The notes below the pieces were generated by a model. That model saw only the letters and a list, made by a program, of their open reading frames with translations, did not search any database and had not been told where the DNA came from. This document shows, piece after piece, positions 40,430 through 47,049 of a DNA stretch of 47,049 bases. The stretch spans positions 1 to 47,049 of the forward strand of contig DASRES010000047.1 of the NCBI GenBank assembly GCA_035651955.1, read 5' to 3'. The position numbers and the translations under genes were made by a program. How positions within the stretch are numbered: the stretch's first letter is position 1; each line of letters opens with the position of its first letter. The DNA is from Acidimicrobiia bacterium (GTDB lineage: Bacteria; Actinomycetota; Acidimicrobiia; IMCC26256; JAMXLJ01).

Positions 40430-40929
40430 ACACGGGGGAGGCCGGTGTAGTACCGGCACACGCGTACGAGTCCCAGGTCGCGGGGGACCTCGTGCGCCGC
40501 GCGGCGATCGTCGCGCCGCTCGTCGTGCTCCTCGCGGGTGTGATCCGGGGAGTCGACGGCGCGGTGAGCGCGTTCGTGGCGTTGGTGCTCGTCGCGCTCA
40601 ACTTCCTCGTCGCGGCCCGTCTCGTCGGCTGGTCCGCGGGCAAGGGCCTCGGCGCGGTGTACGCCGCGGTCCTCGGCGGGTACGTGGTGCGTCTCGGTGC
40701 GCTCGCCGCGATCGTCGTCGGTCTCGAGCGTCTGAGCTGGATCGACCTGCCCGTCCTCGTCGTCACCGTCGCGGTGACGCACCTGGGCCTGCTCGTGTGG
40801 GAGATGCGCTACGTCAGTCTCTCGCTCGCGGCGCCCGGTCTGAAGCCGGCGGCCGCGCCGCGCCGGCACCACCGTCCGGTCCTCGCCGGCGGCAGCCCGT
40901 CGCCCGACCCGTGGAACAACAAGGAGTAG
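40426..40929 (+). CDS. atpI: AtpI-like ATP synthase subunit I
   Basis: 167 residues from ATG 40426; GTG 40408, with GAGGGGAAG before it, is an equally possible start. Four hydrophobic helices (about 25–42, 44–62, 75–95 and 101–120) in the ATP-synthase-I pattern (LVALNFLVAARLVGW, VTHLGLLVWEMRY) and its place directly before atpB support a role in c-ring assembly of the ATP synthase. The C-terminal 40 residues are polar and variable. Confidence 0.8.
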   Translation: MNTGEAGVVPAHAYESQVAGDLVRRAAIVAPLVVLLAGVIRGVDGAVSAFVALVLVALNFLVAARLVGWSAGKGLGAVYAAVLGGYVVRLGALAAIVVGLERLSWIDLPVLVVTVAVTHLGLLVWEMRYVSLSLAAPGLKPAAAPRRHHRPVLAGGSPSPDPWNNKE

Positions 40930-40934
40930 TGGGC

Positions 40935-41982
<1,048 letters not shown>

Positions 41983-42053
41983 GACCGAGCTTCGACGCGC
42001 CCGGCCGACCCTCACCGGGCGAGCGTTCGTGACCCGAGGGTACGGAGGTCGAC

Positions 42054-42593
42054 GTGCATCTCGTTGTGCTGGCCGCGGAGAACACCACCAACGTCACGGC
42101 CAAGAACCCGATCATCCCGGAGGGAAAGGAGATCCTCTGGGGCGCGATCGCGTTCTTCATCGTGCTCGCGCTGCTGTGGAAGTTCGCGTTCCCCGCGATC
42201 AAGAAGGCCCTCGCGGACCGCGAGCAGCGGATCCGGGACGACCTGGAGCGCGCCGAGTCGGCGCGGCAGGAGGCCGAGCAGTCCCTCGAGGAGTACCGGC
42301 GCCAGCTCGCGGACGCGCGCGCGGAGGCGGGTCGCATCATCGAGGAGGCGCGGCAGGCGGCCGACCAGGTCCGCAAGGACCTGCTCGCGCGTGCGGAGGC
42401 GGACGCGGCGGACGTGCGGGCGCGCGCCCGTGACGACATCCGTCTCGCGACCGAGCGCGCGATGGGCGACCTGCAGACCCGGGTCGCCGACCTGTCGATC
42501 GAGCTCGCCGAGAAGGTCGTCGAGCGCAACCTCGACCGTGACACGCAGCTGGCCCTGATCGAGAGCTACATCAACCAGGTATCGACGTCATGA
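42054..42593 (+). CDS. atpF: F0F1 ATP synthase subunit b
   Basis: 179 residues from GTG 42054, with GGAGGT 5–6 nt upstream. One membrane helix (about 26–46, LWGAIAFFIVLALLWKFAF) is followed by a long charged coiled coil that forms the peripheral stalk. It is not fused to delta, unlike in mycobacteria. The next gene follows after 79 nt filled mostly by a dispersed repeat. Confidence 0.95.
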   Translation: MHLVVLAAENTTNVTAKNPIIPEGKEILWGAIAFFIVLALLWKFAFPAIKKALADREQRIRDDLERAESARQEAEQSLEEYRRQLADARAEAGRIIEEARQAADQVRKDLLARAEADAADVRARARDDIRLATERAMGDLQTRVADLSIELAEKVVERNLDRDTQLALIESYINQVSTS

Positions 42594-42604
42594 GCACAGA
42601 GCGG

Positions 42605-42659
42605 CGAGCGGCCGCGAGGCGGGTATCCCGCCGAGCGGCGAGCGCGACCATCAGCATCG
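42605..42659 (+). repeat. 55-bp dispersed repeat, copy 2, inside the atp operon
   Basis: Equals 3223–3277 at 50 of 55 positions and contains the GGCGGGTATCCCGCC hairpin. It lies between atpF (stop 42591–42593) and atpH (start 42673), so every full-length atp transcript carries it. Confidence 0.85.
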
Positions 42660-42672
42660 CGGGAGCGAAGGT

Positions 42673-43197
42673 ATGAGCGACCGCGTCGAGGCGTACGCCA
42701 ACGCGTTCCTGGAGGTGGCCCGGGCGGAGGGCTACCTCACGGACATCGAGGACGAGCTCTACCGGTTCGCCCGCGCGTTCGAGAGCTTCGACGACCTGCG
42801 CATGGCGTTGACCGACCAGGCGCTCCCCGCGGAGCGGCGCATCGCGGTGATCGAGGAGCTGATGGGCGGCAAGGCGCTGCCCGCGTCGATCGCGCTCGCG
42901 GGGATGGTCGTCGCCGCGGGCCGCGCCCACGACCTGCCCGTGATCGTCGATCGCTTCGTCAGCGAGGCCGCGCAGGAGCGCGATCAGGAGGTCGCCGAGG
43001 TCCGCAGCGCGGTGCCGCTCGACGCCGGTCAGCAGCAGCGACTCGCCGCCGCGCTCGCCCGCGCGACCGGGAAGCAGGTGGAGATCAAGGTCGTGATCGA
43101 CCCGACCGTGCTCGGCGGGATCGTGGCGCGCGTCGGTGACGTCGTCATCGACGGCTCGGTGCGCCACCGCCTCGAGCAGCTGAAGGAGCAGATCTGA
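42673..43197 (+). CDS. atpH: F0F1 ATP synthase subunit delta
   Basis: 174 residues from ATG 42673, with GGGAGCGAAGG upstream. It is the OSCP-type subunit that joins the peripheral stalk to the top of F1. [16 protein letters not shown] at the N-terminus and the C-terminal [15 protein letters not shown]-like stretch (here [20 protein letters not shown]) with [13 protein letters not shown] are diagnostic. One base separates it from atpA. Confidence 0.95.
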   Translation: MSDRVEAYANAFLEVARAEGYLTDIEDELYRFARAFESFDDLRMALTDQALPAERRIAVIEELMGGKALPASIALAGMVVAAGRAHDLPVIVDRFVSEAAQERDQEVAEVRSAVPLDAGQQQRLAAALARATGKQVEIKVVIDPTVLGGIVARVGDVVIDGSVRHRLEQLKEQI

Positions 43198-43198
43198 C

Positions 43199-44749
43199 AT
43201 GCCCGAGCTGACGATCAACGCCGACGAGATCGCGGCCGCGCTGCGCAAGCACGTCGACACGTTCCAGCCGTCGCTCGCGAAGGGACAGGTCGGCCGGGTG
43301 CTCCTCGTCGGCGACGGCATCGCGCGCGTCGCGGGCCTGCCCGAGACCGCGGTGAACGAGCTGCTCGAGTTCGAGGGCGGCATGCTCGGCCTCGCGCTGA
43401 ACCTGGACGAGGACTCGATCGGCGCGGTCGTGCTCGGTGAGGTCGACGAGATCGAGGAGGGCGCCGCGGTCCGGGCGACGGGCCGCATCCTGTCGGTCCC
43501 CGTCGGCGACGCGCTGATCGGGCGCGTGGTGAACCCGCTCGGCGAGCCCGTCGACGGCAAGGGTCCGATCAACGCGACGGAGGAGCGCCGCCTCGAGGTC
43601 CAGGCGCCCGGCATCGTCGGCCGCACGCCGGTCCACGAGCCGTTGCAGACGGGCATCAAAGCCATCGACGCGATGACGCCCATCGGTCGCGGTCAGCGTG
43701 AGCTGATCATCGGCGACCGCAAGACGGGCAAGACGACCGTCGCGATCGACACGATCCTCAACCAGCGCGGCACCGGCGTGAAGTGCATCTACGTCGCGGT
43801 CGGCCAGAAGGGTTCGACCGTCGCGCAGACGGTCGCGACGCTCGAGTCGCACGGCGCGATGGACTACACGGTCGTCGTGAACGCGCCTGCGTCGGAGGAG
43901 GCGGTGTTCAAGTACCTCGCGCCGTACGCCGGGTGCGCGATGGGTCAGCACTGGATGGACAACGGCGACGCCGCACTGATCGTCTACGACGACCTCTCGA
44001 AGCAGGCCGAGGCGTACCGCCAGCTCTCGCTGCTGCTCCGCCGTCCGCCGGGCCGCGAGGCGTATCCGGGCGACGTCTTCTACCTCCACAGCCGGCTGCT
44101 CGAGCGGGCCGCCAAGCTGAACGACGAGCGGGGCGGCGGCTCGCTGACCGCGCTGCCGATCATCGAGACGAAGGCGGGCGACGTGTCGGCGTACATCCCG
44201 ACCAACGTCATCTCGATCACCGACGGCCAGATCTACCTCCAGGACGACCTCTTCAAGTCGGGTGTGCGCCCCGCCGTGGACGTCGGCATCTCGGTGTCGC
44301 GCGTCGGGAGCGCCGCGCAGATCAAGGCGATGAAGGAGGTCGCCGGGACGCTGAAGCTCGACCTCGCGCAGTTCCGCGAGCTCGAGGCGTTCGCGACGTT
44401 CGGCTCCGAGCTCGATGCCGTGTCGAAGGCGCAGCTCGACCGGGGCTACCGGCTGACGGAGCTGTTGAAGCAGCCGCTGAACTCGCCGATGCCGGTCGAG
44501 AAGCAGGTCCTCTCGATCTTCTGCGGCACGTCGGGCGCGCTCGACGACCTCCCCGTGGCGGAGGTCCGACGCTTCGAGGCCGACCTCCTCGACTACTTCG
44601 AGGGCCGGCACGCCGACATGCTCGACCAGATCCGCACCAAGGGCACGCTCCCCGACGAGGAGGCGCTGCGGCGGGCGGTCGACGACTTCAAGGCGACGTT
44701 CGTGGCGACGATCGACACGACCGGGCACGAGGCACGGCGCGAGGTCTGA
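43199..44749 (+). CDS. atpA: F0F1 ATP synthase subunit alpha
   Basis: 516 residues from ATG 43199, the usual size. It forms the non-catalytic sites of the F1 head. The P-loop GDRKTGKT lies at 172–179, and [15 protein letters not shown], the [20 protein letters not shown] stretch and [25 protein letters not shown] mark alpha rather than beta. The C-terminal helical domain is complete. Confidence 0.98.
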   Translation: MPELTINADEIAAALRKHVDTFQPSLAKGQVGRVLLVGDGIARVAGLPETAVNELLEFEGGMLGLALNLDEDSIGAVVLGEVDEIEEGAAVRATGRILSVPVGDALIGRVVNPLGEPVDGKGPINATEERRLEVQAPGIVGRTPVHEPLQTGIKAIDAMTPIGRGQRELIIGDRKTGKTTVAIDTILNQRGTGVKCIYVAVGQKGSTVAQTVATLESHGAMDYTVVVNAPASEEAVFKYLAPYAGCAMGQHWMDNGDAALIVYDDLSKQAEAYRQLSLLLRRPPGREAYPGDVFYLHSRLLERAAKLNDERGGGSLTALPIIETKAGDVSAYIPTNVISITDGQIYLQDDLFKSGVRPAVDVGISVSRVGSAAQIKAMKEVAGTLKLDLAQFRELEAFATFGSELDAVSKAQLDRGYRLTELLKQPLNSPMPVEKQVLSIFCGTSGALDDLPVAEVRRFEADLLDYFEGRHADMLDQIRTKGTLPDEEALRRAVDDFKATFVATIDTTGHEARREV

Positions 44750-44755
44750 CGGGGC

Positions 44756-47049
<2,294 letters not shown>

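Overview
The window is a 47 kb piece of a very GC-rich chromosome, almost certainly from an actinobacterium. The gene order rho–rpmE–DUF1385–prfA–prmC … rpiB–glyA–wecA–atpI–atpBEFHAGD, GTG starts, four-base GTGA/ATGA gene overlaps, TANNNT boxes 6–8 nt before start codons (leaderless transcription) and an LPFTG surface protein all fit. A lineage near the Acidimicrobiia is my best guess; this is inference from gene order and protein style. atpF and atpH are separate, so the mycobacterial b-delta fusion is absent. The window opens inside rho and closes inside atpD.

Layout. (1) 1–1513: end of rho, rpmE and a YqhQ-like membrane protein. (2) 1491–7345: accessory genes. A TetR regulator is divergent from a ferritin-like protein/luciferase-like monooxygenase pair, with a palindromic operator between them; a DUF1800–DUF1501 pair follows. 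(3) 7388–9614: prfA, prmC and a 71-residue protein. (4) 9619–11597: a minus-strand DUF983 protein and two translationally coupled PD-(D/E)XK-type proteins with Fe-S cysteines; only one keeps its catalytic residues. (5) 11663–36722: a large cell-surface polysaccharide region. It holds a DUF4012 protein, an LPFTG protein, a WbaP-type initiating sugar-phosphate transferase, two GT4 and one GT2 glycosyltransferases, a flippase, a Wzz/BY-kinase, two PslG-like glycoside hydrolases, two ArnT-like membrane transferases, a methyltransferase, WecB/WbpI-, WbpE-, WbpB- and WbpD-like nucleotide-sugar enzymes, an FAD oxidoreductase and a polysaccharide deacetylase. (6) 36782–40006: rpiB, glyA, a repeat-filled gap and wecA. 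(7) 40093–47049: the ATP synthase operon, with a good promoter (TTGCAC-N17-TAGATT) in front of an AtpZ-like gene and atpI.

How it fits together. The surface region reads as a flippase-type glycan pathway. WbaP or WecA loads a first sugar onto a lipid carrier; the WecB/WbpE/WbpB/WbpD-like enzymes make a 2,3-diamino sugar nucleotide; GT4/GT2 enzymes extend the chain; the flippase exports it; the Wzz/BY-kinase controls length; hydrolases and the deacetylase trim it outside. No clear Wzy polymerase, UDP-sugar 6-dehydrogenase, phosphatase or sortase is present.

Besides genes, the window carries a family of short GC-rich palindromic repeats at gene ends (one inside the atp operon, one making the C-terminus of the ferritin-like protein), a perfect 16-bp hairpin containing the rho stop codon, a structured leader before the flippase gene, and at least eight leaderless-type promoters.
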